Source: Pseudomonadales bacterium
GTDB taxonomy: Bacteria; Pseudomonadota; Gammaproteobacteria; Pseudomonadales; Azotimanducaceae
NCBI GenBank assembly: GCA_029251375.1
Contig: JAQXDL010000049.1
Location: forward strand, 434,001 to 498,000
DNA length: 64,000 nucleotides
Direction of reading: 5' to 3'
Both the position numbers and the translations under genes were made by a program. Every line of letters starts with the position of its first letter. Position 1 is the first letter of the stretch. Below the pieces are notes generated by a model. That model worked only from the letters and a program-made list of their open reading frames with translations, searched no databases and was not told where the DNA came from. This document shows positions 35,480-43,347 of this stretch, piece after piece.

Positions 35480-36190
35480 GTGACACTTAAAATTGGCATT
35501 CTTCAAACTGATTCTGTACTGGATCAGTTTCAGCCAGAGTTCGGTAATTATCCCGAAATGTTTACCAACATGTTGCTGCAAGCAAGCGATGGGGAAGCTG
35601 AAATTATCAATTATGATGTTGAGCACTTTCACTATCCGGTGGATATTGATGAGTGTGATGCCTATGTGATGACTGGCAGCAAAATGAGTGTCTATGACGA
35701 TGAGCCATGGATCCATGAGTTACGCCGATACATTGTTAAGTTACATGAGGCGGAAAAGAAGCTGGTTGGGATTTGTTTTGGACATCAGCTGATTGCGTTA
35801 GCACTTGGTGGAAAGACTGAGCCGGCTAAAGTTGGTTGGCGTGTCGGTGTTCAGAGCTGTGAGATTTTGGTCAATAAAGATTATATGCAGCCACCGCTGG
35901 GTCAGTTGGCAACGATTGCTAGCCATAAAGATCAAGTGACATCGTTACCTTCGAATGCCGAATTAATCGCAAGCTATGATGCGTGCCCAAATTCAATGTT
36001 TCAGATTGGAAATCACATATTTGCTTATCAAGGTCATCCAGAGTTCAGTAAACCCTACTCAAATGCTTTGATGGACTTTCGTCGTGAGATTCTCGGAGAG
36101 ACGACTTATAACGAAGGCGTTGAGAGCCTCACGAAAGAGATTCACAGCACTATCCTGAGCCGCTGGATTATTAATTTTATAGACAGTTAA
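35480..36190 (+). CDS. Class I glutamine amidotransferase-like protein
   Basis: 236 residues from a GTG at 35480. The triad is visible: the nucleophile elbow VGICFGHQLIALALGGK (Cys near residue 97), YQGHPEFS (His near 181) and the following Glu of HPEF. An oxyanion strand YVMTGSKMSVYDDEPW precedes it. Relatives are GMP-synthase-like domains and PuuD-type gamma-glutamyl hydrolases. Next to a GS-like gene it may remove the gamma-glutamyl group. The enzyme is soluble and cytoplasmic. Confidence 0.92.
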   Translation: MTLKIGILQTDSVLDQFQPEFGNYPEMFTNMLLQASDGEAEIINYDVEHFHYPVDIDECDAYVMTGSKMSVYDDEPWIHELRRYIVKLHEAEKKLVGICFGHQLIALALGGKTEPAKVGWRVGVQSCEILVNKDYMQPPLGQLATIASHKDQVTSLPSNAELIASYDACPNSMFQIGNHIFAYQGHPEFSKPYSNALMDFRREILGETTYNEGVESLTKEIHSTILSRWIINFIDS

Positions 36191-36421
36191 GCTGCGTCAC
36201 TTGGTGAGGAGACATTTTCTGTCCGCTTAGTTTGCGCGCCTTCTCAAGGCTATCATGATTAGCGCGGCTATTTTTCTTCCTCAACGTGCACAATATTTAG
36301 CACAGATTGATTTTGAGATCTGTCAGCTATGGCTATAATGGGCCGCTATTAATTCACCCAATTTTCCAGGCGTGATATCCACCGTTAATTATATAGATCC
36401 ACCAATAATGCAAGGCTATAC

Positions 36422-37207
36422 ATGAGCGCCATACCGCGACTTCAAGCAATTCGCAATAACAAAATATTTGAAACCTTCATCATCATAATCATCGTCACCT
36501 CCGCGATGTTGGTTGGGGCAAAGACCTATGATTTACCTCCATCGATGCTTGAAATTCTGCGGGTTCTGGATTGGGTCGTCACGCTTATCTTTCTTTTTGA
36601 GATCGGTATTCGATTTGCTGCGGAAGAAAAAAAAGCGAATTTTTTTCGCAGTGCATGGAATATCTTCGATACATTGATTGTCGTTGTTAGCCTGATTCCG
36701 ATTGAAGATACCGAGATGGTATTGGTTGCCAGGCTAGTGCGGGTTTTTCGCGTCATGCGAATGATCAGTTTTATTCCTGAATTGCGTTTGCTACTCAACT
36801 CTTTGTTGATCGCGCTGCCGAGACTTGGCTACGTGATGTTGTTGATGTTCATCATCTTTTATATCTACGCGGCCGTTGGGAGTTTGTTTTTTGAAAACAT
36901 AAACAGTTTTCTTTGGGGGGATATTGCTCGCGCAATGCTAACGCTTTTCAGGGTTATGACATTCGAAGACTGGACCGATGTGATGTACGAGGTGATGGAG
37001 GTGTACGCTTGGAGTTGGGTTTACTTTGTTTCGTTCATTTTTCTTACCGCCTTCGCTTTTTTAAACATGGTGATCGGCATTGTGGTGAATGTTCTTGAGG
37101 AAGAGCATCAGCGCGAAGTTGAAAATGATCCGAATCAGGTATCACTGTCCGACTTGAAAGTTGAAATCGAATCCCTGAAGCGTCTAATAGAAGAACAGCA
37201 TAAGTAA
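36422..37207 (+). CDS. Single-domain voltage-gated cation channel (NaChBac/NavAb-like)
   Basis: 261 residues. Six membrane segments are visible: S1 from about residue 17, S4 with arginines every third position in ARLVRVFRVMRMISFIPELR (residues about 102-121), and S5/S6 around a pore loop. The selectivity filter is TFEDWTD (residues 180-186). In NavAb it is TLESWSM; the engineered Ca2+-selective CavAb has TLDDWSD. The acidic E-D-x-x-D pattern here therefore predicts divalent, probably Ca2+, selectivity (inference). The C-terminus (residues 220-261) is a heptad-rich coiled coil that would tetramerise the channel. Located in the inner membrane. Confidence 0.92.
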   Translation: MSAIPRLQAIRNNKIFETFIIIIIVTSAMLVGAKTYDLPPSMLEILRVLDWVVTLIFLFEIGIRFAAEEKKANFFRSAWNIFDTLIVVVSLIPIEDTEMVLVARLVRVFRVMRMISFIPELRLLLNSLLIALPRLGYVMLLMFIIFYIYAAVGSLFFENINSFLWGDIARAMLTLFRVMTFEDWTDVMYEVMEVYAWSWVYFVSFIFLTAFAFLNMVIGIVVNVLEEEHQREVENDPNQVSLSDLKVEIESLKRLIEEQHK

Positions 37208-37250
37208 AATTTTAAAGACCAGCGTTTATTGTCAGTTTATTTTATGGCGG

Positions 37251-38204
37251 CTATTGGTGATCAGGCCATAGCCATGCAGCGCCGCGCACCCCACTTGAAT
37301 CACCATAACGCGCTTTGACGAATCGAGTGTTAACAGTGTCAGCGAAGATATAGCGACTCAGGTAATCGGGTACACGTTCATAAATTTCATCGACGTTCGA
37401 CATGCCGCCACCAAATACAACAACCCCTGGATCAAGTACGTTGATGACATTTGAAAGGGCAAGCGCAAGTAGGTTGCAGTATTGCTCAAGGCATTCAGCC
37501 GCGAATTCATTTCCACTGCGTGCCAAAGCGACAATTTCAACCGGTGACGCCGTCGTTTGTTGCATTGTAGAGTCACCCGACAGGTTTCTTTCTTGCAGCA
37601 ACTGCTCGAAGCTGCGTTGAAATGAAGGTCCGGCTAGCCATGTTTCAACGCAATCGGCTTTGCCACAGAAGCAGGCTCTGCCGCGATTAAGTTTGAAGCC
37701 TTCAAGTCGATCAGATGGAAGCGCATTGTGACCCCATTCGCCGCTAATTGCGTTTACACCTTGAAGTAGGTTTTTGTTCACAACAATACCGCCACCAACA
37801 CCTGTGCCAAGGATCACGCCAAAGACCACGCTCTCGGAGGTTGCATGGCCATCGGAAGCTTCAGAGAGAGTGAAACAATCAGCATCGTTTGCAATCCTTA
37901 CCTGTCTTGCAGTCCGTTTTGCTAAGTCCTGTTGCAGTGCACGGCCGTTGAGACACGTGCTATTGCAATTCATCATCAGTCCGGTTTTTAAGGAAATGGC
38001 GCCGGGTGTGCCGATCCCTAAGGGTTGCTGTGATGAGAAATTTAGGCAATCGCTAGCAGTGTCAACGAGTTGGCTAATAGCGTCTATTACCGCATCATAA
38101 TCATCTTTTGGTGTGTCGATGCGCTGTTGAAAAACGATCTCGCCAGTGGATGACAAAGCGACCAATTCAATTTTGGTGCCACCAAGATCAATACCTATTC
38201 GCAC
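37251..38204 (-). CDS. ROK-family sugar kinase
   Basis: 317 residues. The ATP phosphate loop RIGIDLGGTKIELVALSS is at the N-terminus, the catalytic Asp lies in IANDADCFTLSEA (about residue 107), and GTGVGGGIV follows. The ROK zinc motif appears as ACFCGKADCVETWLAGPSF with a preceding HNALP histidine. Fructokinase, N-acetylglucosamine kinase and glucokinase members share these features; the specificity helix does not distinguish them. It stands alone on the minus strand, convergent with the channel gene. Confidence 0.93.
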   Translation of the reverse strand: MRIGIDLGGTKIELVALSSTGEIVFQQRIDTPKDDYDAVIDAISQLVDTASDCLNFSSQQPLGIGTPGAISLKTGLMMNCNSTCLNGRALQQDLAKRTARQVRIANDADCFTLSEASDGHATSESVVFGVILGTGVGGGIVVNKNLLQGVNAISGEWGHNALPSDRLEGFKLNRGRACFCGKADCVETWLAGPSFQRSFEQLLQERNLSGDSTMQQTTASPVEIVALARSGNEFAAECLEQYCNLLALALSNVINVLDPGVVVFGGGMSNVDEIYERVPDYLSRYIFADTVNTRFVKARYGDSSGVRGAAWLWPDHQ

Positions 38205-38356
38205 GTATCTGTTGCCTTTTTAATTTAGTGAGTGCAAATATTATCACCAAAGGTCGTCTCAGAAATCTATGAAATTTGATGGGCCGATGCTCGCCGGCAA
38301 TCCACTTGAAAGTGAAAATTTCCTTCAATCGACCAAATGAAAGAGATCACAAGTTA

Positions 38357-38416
38357 AATGTGATCCCCAATGTGATTTTCAATGTGACTATTAATGTCAT
38401 TACCAATGCGAGATTG
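38357..38416. repeat. Five imperfect 12-bp tandem units
   Basis: Units aatgtgatcccc, aatgtgattttc, aatgtgactatt, aatgtcattacc and aatgcgagattg follow each other without gaps in the spacer between the ROK gene and the pspC-like gene. The first six bases are conserved and the last six vary. Confidence 0.85.
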
Positions 38417-38452
38417 ACGTCGCGCCTCGATCAGTTCTTTACTGTAGACCAA

Positions 38453-38689
38453 TCAATATTCTGAGTCATCGAATCGACGTCTACTTGGTCCGTCGCTCAA
38501 TATTGCCCAGGCCAGTCCATAGGCGAGTAGGGTGGGTTGTGGTGCAATGCAGAGCATAACGATTGCAGCAATCCGAACGAAGAGAGGGGCGATATCTAAA
38601 TACCTACCGATACCGCCACATACGCCTCCGAATTTCTTATTACTTGAGTCCAGCATTAATGGTTGTTCATCTATTCGGCGAAAACTCAT
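38453..38689 (-). CDS. pspC: PspC-domain stress-response membrane protein
   Basis: 78 residues. The PspC domain is complete: NKKFGGVCGGIGRYLDIAPL, then FVRIAAIVMLCIAPQPTLLA, then YGLAWAILSD. One or two membrane helices in residues 34-66. It lacks the long C-terminal extension of enterobacterial PspC. It lies 23 bases downstream of pspA on the same strand, so the pair forms a reduced phage-shock module without PspB or PspF in the window. Confidence 0.92.
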   Translation of the reverse strand: MSFRRIDEQPLMLDSSNKKFGGVCGGIGRYLDIAPLFVRIAAIVMLCIAPQPTLLAYGLAWAILSDGPSRRRFDDSEY

Positions 38690-38712
38690 GTCGCTCTCCC
38701 TTGTTCGTGTTG

Positions 38713-39408
38713 TTACGCATTTTCTCGTGATGTGACGTTTTGAGAATTACTGATGTTAGACATTCTGGATTTCAATGCGTCTAGCTCAGCGGTCAGGTAG
38801 TCGTCTTGCTCAAGTGCCTGTATTTGCGTAGTCAGGCCTAGATTGCCCAAACCGTAAGACTCAATTTCACCTTCCATTTCATCTAGCTTGCGCTCATAGG
38901 ATTCGAAACGACCGAAGGCTTGATCAACGTCGATATCATGTATCTGACGCTTTACTTTGATTCGTGACTTAGCCGTTTGACCTCTCAAAATTAATGCTTT
39001 TTGGCGAGTGCGTGCTGCCTGGAGTTTCTCTTGTAACTGTACCGCGTCGGACGCGAGTTTTTGCAGAGCTGTATCAACGTGAACTAAGTCAGCCTCTGTT
39101 GTCTTGACTGCGGTATCGAAGCGACTCTTTTCCAACAAGGCAGCTTTTGCAAGGTCGTCTCTACCGCGGCTAATCGCAACTTCTGCTTTCGATTGCCAAC
39201 TATCTATTTCGCGTTTCATGTTCGTCAGAGTTTGTTGAATGTTTTTCTTATCAGCAAGGTAGCGGGCAGATGCGGACCTTACTTCAACCAGTGTCTCCTC
39301 CATTTCTTGGGTAATGAGTCGAACCATTTTTTCAGGGTTTTCGGCCTGTTCAAGGATCGTGTTGATATTGGCGTTTACGATATCGGAAATTCGATTAAAT
39401 ATGCTCAT
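38713..39408 (-). CDS. pspA: PspA/IM30/Vipp1 membrane-stress protein
   Basis: 231 residues, almost entirely coiled coil. The N-terminal amphipathic segment MSIFNRISDIVNANINTILE, followed by QAENPEKMVRLITQEMEETL, is diagnostic. PspA binds stressed inner membranes and forms ESCRT-III-like scaffolds. A good AAGGAGC ribosome-binding site precedes ATG 39408. The upstream 71 bases contain a 12-13-bp duplication around CTTTGTCTA, but no sigma-54 -24/-12 promoter is visible, so control probably differs from the E. coli PspF system. Confidence 0.95.
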   Translation of the reverse strand: MSIFNRISDIVNANINTILEQAENPEKMVRLITQEMEETLVEVRSASARYLADKKNIQQTLTNMKREIDSWQSKAEVAISRGRDDLAKAALLEKSRFDTAVKTTEADLVHVDTALQKLASDAVQLQEKLQAARTRQKALILRGQTAKSRIKVKRQIHDIDVDQAFGRFESYERKLDEMEGEIESYGLGNLGLTTQIQALEQDDYLTAELDALKSRMSNISNSQNVTSRENA

Positions 39409-39479
39409 GGTAGCTCCTTTTGTTTGGTTTCTTTGTCTAATTACTTTGTCTAGTTGATGGGTATACTTATCCCCTGCCG

Positions 39480-39875
39480 TTATTGAAGTAAGAATTTAGT
39501 CGACAGGAAAATTTGCGAATGATTTTGTGCCGAGTCGTTCCGTATTAACTGATTGTTGTTAACTTTCTTTGACGGGTTTGTTGATGAGTATGGTCCAGAA
39601 TCAAATATCTCTGAGCTAAAGGACTCTGCTTGGGTGATCAACGAGTTGATTTGACAAATCGCCTGATCCTTCTCCACGCAGGTTCTGATAGGTTGACTAA
39701 GATCCTTTTCCGCTAAGAAACCGAAACCCAAAATCAATACAGCTAAAAGGCTGTTTGTTATCCAATTTGAGTTCGATGTAAAACTCCGGTCTTCACGGTG
39801 AGTCTGCGGTTTCGCGTCCAATTCTTTTTGGATTAGCTTGGATTTGGTTATAGCTTTAATACTTGAGGTTCTCAC
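39480..39875 (-). CDS. Hypothetical membrane protein upstream of pspA, 131 aa
   Basis: Starts from GTG 39875 with AAGGAA eight bases upstream. It has one predicted membrane helix, WITNSLLAVLILGFGFLAEK (about residues 38-57), flanked by charged, Ser/Asn-rich tails, and two cysteines on the far side (TCVEKDQAICQ). No family is recognised. It lies 71 bases upstream of pspA on the same strand, so it could be a Psp accessory sensor, though this is only positional. Composition looks like a real but poorly conserved gene. Confidence 0.55.
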   Translation of the reverse strand: MRTSSIKAITKSKLIQKELDAKPQTHREDRSFTSNSNWITNSLLAVLILGFGFLAEKDLSQPIRTCVEKDQAICQINSLITQAESFSSEIFDSGPYSSTNPSKKVNNNQLIRNDSAQNHSQIFLSTKFLLQ

Positions 39876-40122
39876 GTCTATTCCTTGCTCGTTTTGTTCT
39901 GCTTGTATCCCTTAATTCACTATTCGTGCCAACTCGAGGCTGTTTTTTAAGTCATTGATAAGTATGAGAAATAAATTTCTCAACTACGAAACTGAATTGT
40001 GATGTTGATCAGCTTGGTTAATTTGTAACTGTTGAGTGGCGAAATTAACCAGTTGAAAGCTAGGCACGATATTGAACCGGAAGTTGGGTATACTCGCGCA
40101 TTGCATTTTAAGGAGAGAGTTG

Positions 40123-41670
40123 ATGAACGGCGCAGAAAGCATGTTACAAACCCTTATAAACAACGGCGTAGAGGTTTGTTTCACGAACCCAGGTACGTCT
40201 GAAATGCACATGGTGTCTGCCATCGGTAACACGACGGGCATGCGTTCGATTCTTGGCTTGTTCGAGGGTGTTTGCACCGGTGCCGCTGACGGTTATGGTC
40301 GGATGGCAGGCAAACCTGCATGTACGCTTTTGCATCTTGGGCCAGGGCTATCGAATGGTTCTGCAAACCTACACAACGCTAAGAAAGCCAATTCACCTAT
40401 CCTGAATTTGATTGGTGACCACGCGACCTATCACAAAAAATACGACGCACCGTTAACCTCGGACATCATTGGTTTGTCCCACCCTGTTTCCCATTGGGTT
40501 AAGACGTCTGAAACGTCAAAGGAATTGCCTAAAGATGCGGCCGAAGCTGCCGTGGTAGCCAATGGCGCGCCAGGAAAGATCTCGACATTGATTGTGCCAG
40601 CCGATTGCGCTTGGGATGAATCCGGCGAACCGCTGCCTGCGCAACCAATACCTGCGGCGCCAATAGTCCCTGACGAATCGGTTCAAGAAGCGTTAGCACT
40701 TCTGAAAAACGGTAAAAAAACGATATTACTGCTGGGCAATCTAGCGCTCACGGAAGCTGCGATGGACATCGTTGATAAAATTTCTCAAGCGACAGGCGCG
40801 AAACTATTCTGCGATACATTTGTGACCCGCTTGCCACGTGGTGAAGGCCGCTGCGAAGTCGAAAGACTGGGTTATTTTGCGGAGCAGGCGACGGAGCAAA
40901 TTGACGGCGTTGAGCAGTTAATTATGGTTGGGACTAAAGCGCCTATCGCCTTCTTTGCTTATCCCGGTAAAGCCAGTGAATTTTATGCGCCAGGCAGTAC
41001 GCTGCATACACTTGCAGGTGTAAATGATGATGCTGAGAACGCCCTGCAGAGACTTTGTGATGCATTGGATGCCAACGGGTTGTCACCCCGGCATGTAAAA
41101 CTTGCGAAAAAGGGTGAGGGCAAGGGTGAACTAAACCCCTATACCATCGGCCAAACATTCGCTGAACACATGCCCACAGACGCAATTGTGATTGACGAAG
41201 GCGCGACCTCTGGTGGCGGTTGCTATGCCAGCAGCGTAACCTCAGAACCCCATGACTGGATTACCTTGACCGGCGGCTCAATCGGTTTTGGATTACCAAC
41301 GGCTATTGGTGCAGCAGTCGCCTGTCCTGACCGAAAAGTTATCGCGATTCACGGTGATGGCGGTGCGATGTATACGATCCAATCGCTGTGGACCATGGCG
41401 AGGGAAGATCTCGATATCTGTGTTGTCATATTTGCTAATAGGAAATACCAAATTCTTCAGGTTGAGTTGGCCCGTGTTGGCGCGCAATCGATGAATAAGA
41501 AAACCCTCGATATGTTGGATATCGGTAGTCCTAATTTGGACTTCGTGCAATTGTCTGAGGGTATGGGCGTTAGCGCGACACGCGCTACGACTATTGAAGA
41601 GTTCAACAGTCAGTATATACAAGCGATGAAAACACCGGGACCAAAACTGATAGAGGCGATATTACCCTAG
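40123..41670 (+). CDS. TPP-dependent acetolactate-synthase-like protein (IlvX-like)
   Basis: 515 residues from ATG 40123, which follows AAGGAGAGAG; an upstream in-frame start at 40072 has no ribosome-binding site. TPP features: the catalytic glutamate in GLFEGVCTGAADGYGRMAGK (about residue 48) and the Mg-binding IHGDGGAMYTIQSLWTMARE followed by an NRKYQIL end, matching GDG-x(n)-N. The length and the lack of a regulatory-subunit gene nearby argue against a true IlvB. It resembles the mycobacterial orphan IlvX. It shares its last base with the next gene's start, so translation is coupled. Confidence 0.9.
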   Translation: MNGAESMLQTLINNGVEVCFTNPGTSEMHMVSAIGNTTGMRSILGLFEGVCTGAADGYGRMAGKPACTLLHLGPGLSNGSANLHNAKKANSPILNLIGDHATYHKKYDAPLTSDIIGLSHPVSHWVKTSETSKELPKDAAEAAVVANGAPGKISTLIVPADCAWDESGEPLPAQPIPAAPIVPDESVQEALALLKNGKKTILLLGNLALTEAAMDIVDKISQATGAKLFCDTFVTRLPRGEGRCEVERLGYFAEQATEQIDGVEQLIMVGTKAPIAFFAYPGKASEFYAPGSTLHTLAGVNDDAENALQRLCDALDANGLSPRHVKLAKKGEGKGELNPYTIGQTFAEHMPTDAIVIDEGATSGGGCYASSVTSEPHDWITLTGGSIGFGLPTAIGAAVACPDRKVIAIHGDGGAMYTIQSLWTMAREDLDICVVIFANRKYQILQVELARVGAQSMNKKTLDMLDIGSPNLDFVQLSEGMGVSATRATTIEEFNSQYIQAMKTPGPKLIEAILP

Positions 41671-43280
41671 TGATAAGTTCTAATAGTTCGGTTGACCGAA
41701 GCGCACATCTCGACCAGTTTGAAGCACAAGATTTTGATGTTCTGATTATCGGCGGCGGTATTACCGGCGCTGGTATTTTGCGTGAGGCTTCGAAAGCTGG
41801 TCTTAGGGCGTTGCTGCTTGAAGCTGATGACTTCGCCGCGGGAACGTCGAGCAAATCCACGAAGCTTATTCATGGTGGCTTACGCTATCTTGCGATGGGA
41901 CACGTCCACGTCGTGCGTGAAGCTGCGAGGGAGCGAAAGCGTGTAAACCAGCTAGCGCCTCATCTTGCTGAACCTAAATGGCTAATGGTGCCTGCGGCTA
42001 ATCGGTTTGAATTACTCAAATATCAGATAGGCATTACGGCCTATGAGTATCTCGGTCAGGTCGATAAAGCTGACCGCCATGTTTCTTTGAGTGGCGCCTC
42101 ACTGCGTAACTATGAGCCGACACTTAACACCCAACGATTCCCCTATGCGGTTATTTATCGTGAATATTTAACTGATGATGCTCGGCTGGTGCTAGCAAAT
42201 ATTCGAGCTGGTTTGGAAGCGGGTAGTTCTGCTTTGAATCAAGCTAAGGTCGATCAACTGCTGTATGCCAATGAGCAGGTGGTCGGTGTCAGCGCAATAT
42301 GTGGTGTAACTAAACGAAGATTCGAGGTTAACGCTAAGGTCGTTATCAATGCGGCGGGGCCTTGGGTAGAGCAGGTTTGTCAGCTTGACTCATCCGATGC
42401 TTCTCCGCAGATGATTTTGTCCCGTGGTGTACATGTCGTTGTTCGTCATAGTCTTCTGCCAGTGACTGAGCCCATATTTATGGTTGGTGACGATGGCCGG
42501 CCAGTGTTCGTCGTGCCCAGAGGTGACGTAGTCTATATAGGTACGACCGATGATCTACACGAAGGTGGTGCGGAATTTTGGCCGGAGGTGACGAAACAAG
42601 ACATCGATTATCTTGTCAAGACTGTTGATGTGCATTTTGATGTGCAGATTGAAACGAAAGATTGCCTAACATCTTGGGCAGGTTTACGTCCCCTTATTTC
42701 AGAGTCAGGTAAATCGACGCGAGAAGTTTCTAGAAAAGATGAGGTTTGGCAAAGTCCTGCTGGCCTGATCACAATCGCAGGCGGCAAGCTTACCGGTTAT
42801 CGAAAGATGGCGGAGGACACTCTCAACGTCGTTTCTAACAAACTTTCTGTGTCACTCTCGGATAGTGGGTCTGAAGTTCCGCTGCCAGGTGGGGATTTTT
42901 CTGTGTCCTTAACCGAGCTGTCTGAAGATATCGCTCAACGATGGCAATTGTCTGACGCGATAGCGTATCGTTTAGTGCGGTTGTACGGATCAGAAACGAA
43001 TGATGTTCTCGATCTTGGACATAATCCTATCGTTACTGGCGGTAAAGTCTTAACTGGCGAGATACACTGGGGTCTTCAACAGGAGTTCGCTTTGAATTTA
43101 GAAGACGTGCTCTATCGTAGAACTCGGGCGGCAGTTTATGAGCCTAAAGAAACCCATCAATTGTTAGAGCCTGTAAGCCAGTTGTTGAAAGAATACTTTG
43201 ATTGGACTGAAGAACAGCGTCAGGCACAAATTCAACATTTAGTTAAGCTTTTGGAACAGGACGGCAATTCACCCTTATAA
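41670..43280 (+). CDS. glpD: FAD-dependent glycerol-3-phosphate dehydrogenase/oxidase
   Basis: 536 residues from a GTG at 41670. VLIIGGGITGAGILREASKA (residues 27-46) is the FAD dinucleotide motif. GTSSKSTKLIHGGLRYLAMG, then DDARLVLANIRAGLEAGS, and a C-terminal helical domain (residues about 400-530) are typical of GlpD-type enzymes. It oxidises glycerol-3-phosphate to DHAP at the membrane, feeding quinones. The symbol is used for the family; orthology to respiratory GlpD was not tested. Overlap with the TPP-enzyme gene is unusual and suggests linked expression. Confidence 0.9.
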   Translation: MISSNSSVDRSAHLDQFEAQDFDVLIIGGGITGAGILREASKAGLRALLLEADDFAAGTSSKSTKLIHGGLRYLAMGHVHVVREAARERKRVNQLAPHLAEPKWLMVPAANRFELLKYQIGITAYEYLGQVDKADRHVSLSGASLRNYEPTLNTQRFPYAVIYREYLTDDARLVLANIRAGLEAGSSALNQAKVDQLLYANEQVVGVSAICGVTKRRFEVNAKVVINAAGPWVEQVCQLDSSDASPQMILSRGVHVVVRHSLLPVTEPIFMVGDDGRPVFVVPRGDVVYIGTTDDLHEGGAEFWPEVTKQDIDYLVKTVDVHFDVQIETKDCLTSWAGLRPLISESGKSTREVSRKDEVWQSPAGLITIAGGKLTGYRKMAEDTLNVVSNKLSVSLSDSGSEVPLPGGDFSVSLTELSEDIAQRWQLSDAIAYRLVRLYGSETNDVLDLGHNPIVTGGKVLTGEIHWGLQQEFALNLEDVLYRRTRAAVYEPKETHQLLEPVSQLLKEYFDWTEEQRQAQIQHLVKLLEQDGNSPL

Positions 43281-43290
43281 GGTGGTTGTA

Positions 43291-43332
43291 TTTGGTTTTG
43301 CCTTGTATGTGTCTTGGTTTTGCCTTGGTTGT
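43291..43332. repeat. Two copies of a 21-bp tandem unit
   Basis: tttggttttgcc-ttgtatgtg and tcttggttttgcc-ttggttgt lie back to back in the 67-base spacer between two convergent genes. No terminator stem is visible. Confidence 0.7.
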
Positions 43333-43347
43333 ATCAGCCGTTAGGTG

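Noticed and set aside
38276-38464. 62-aa frame across the 12-bp repeats
   Set aside because: Open only because a 12-bp repeat keeps one frame; no ribosome-binding site.
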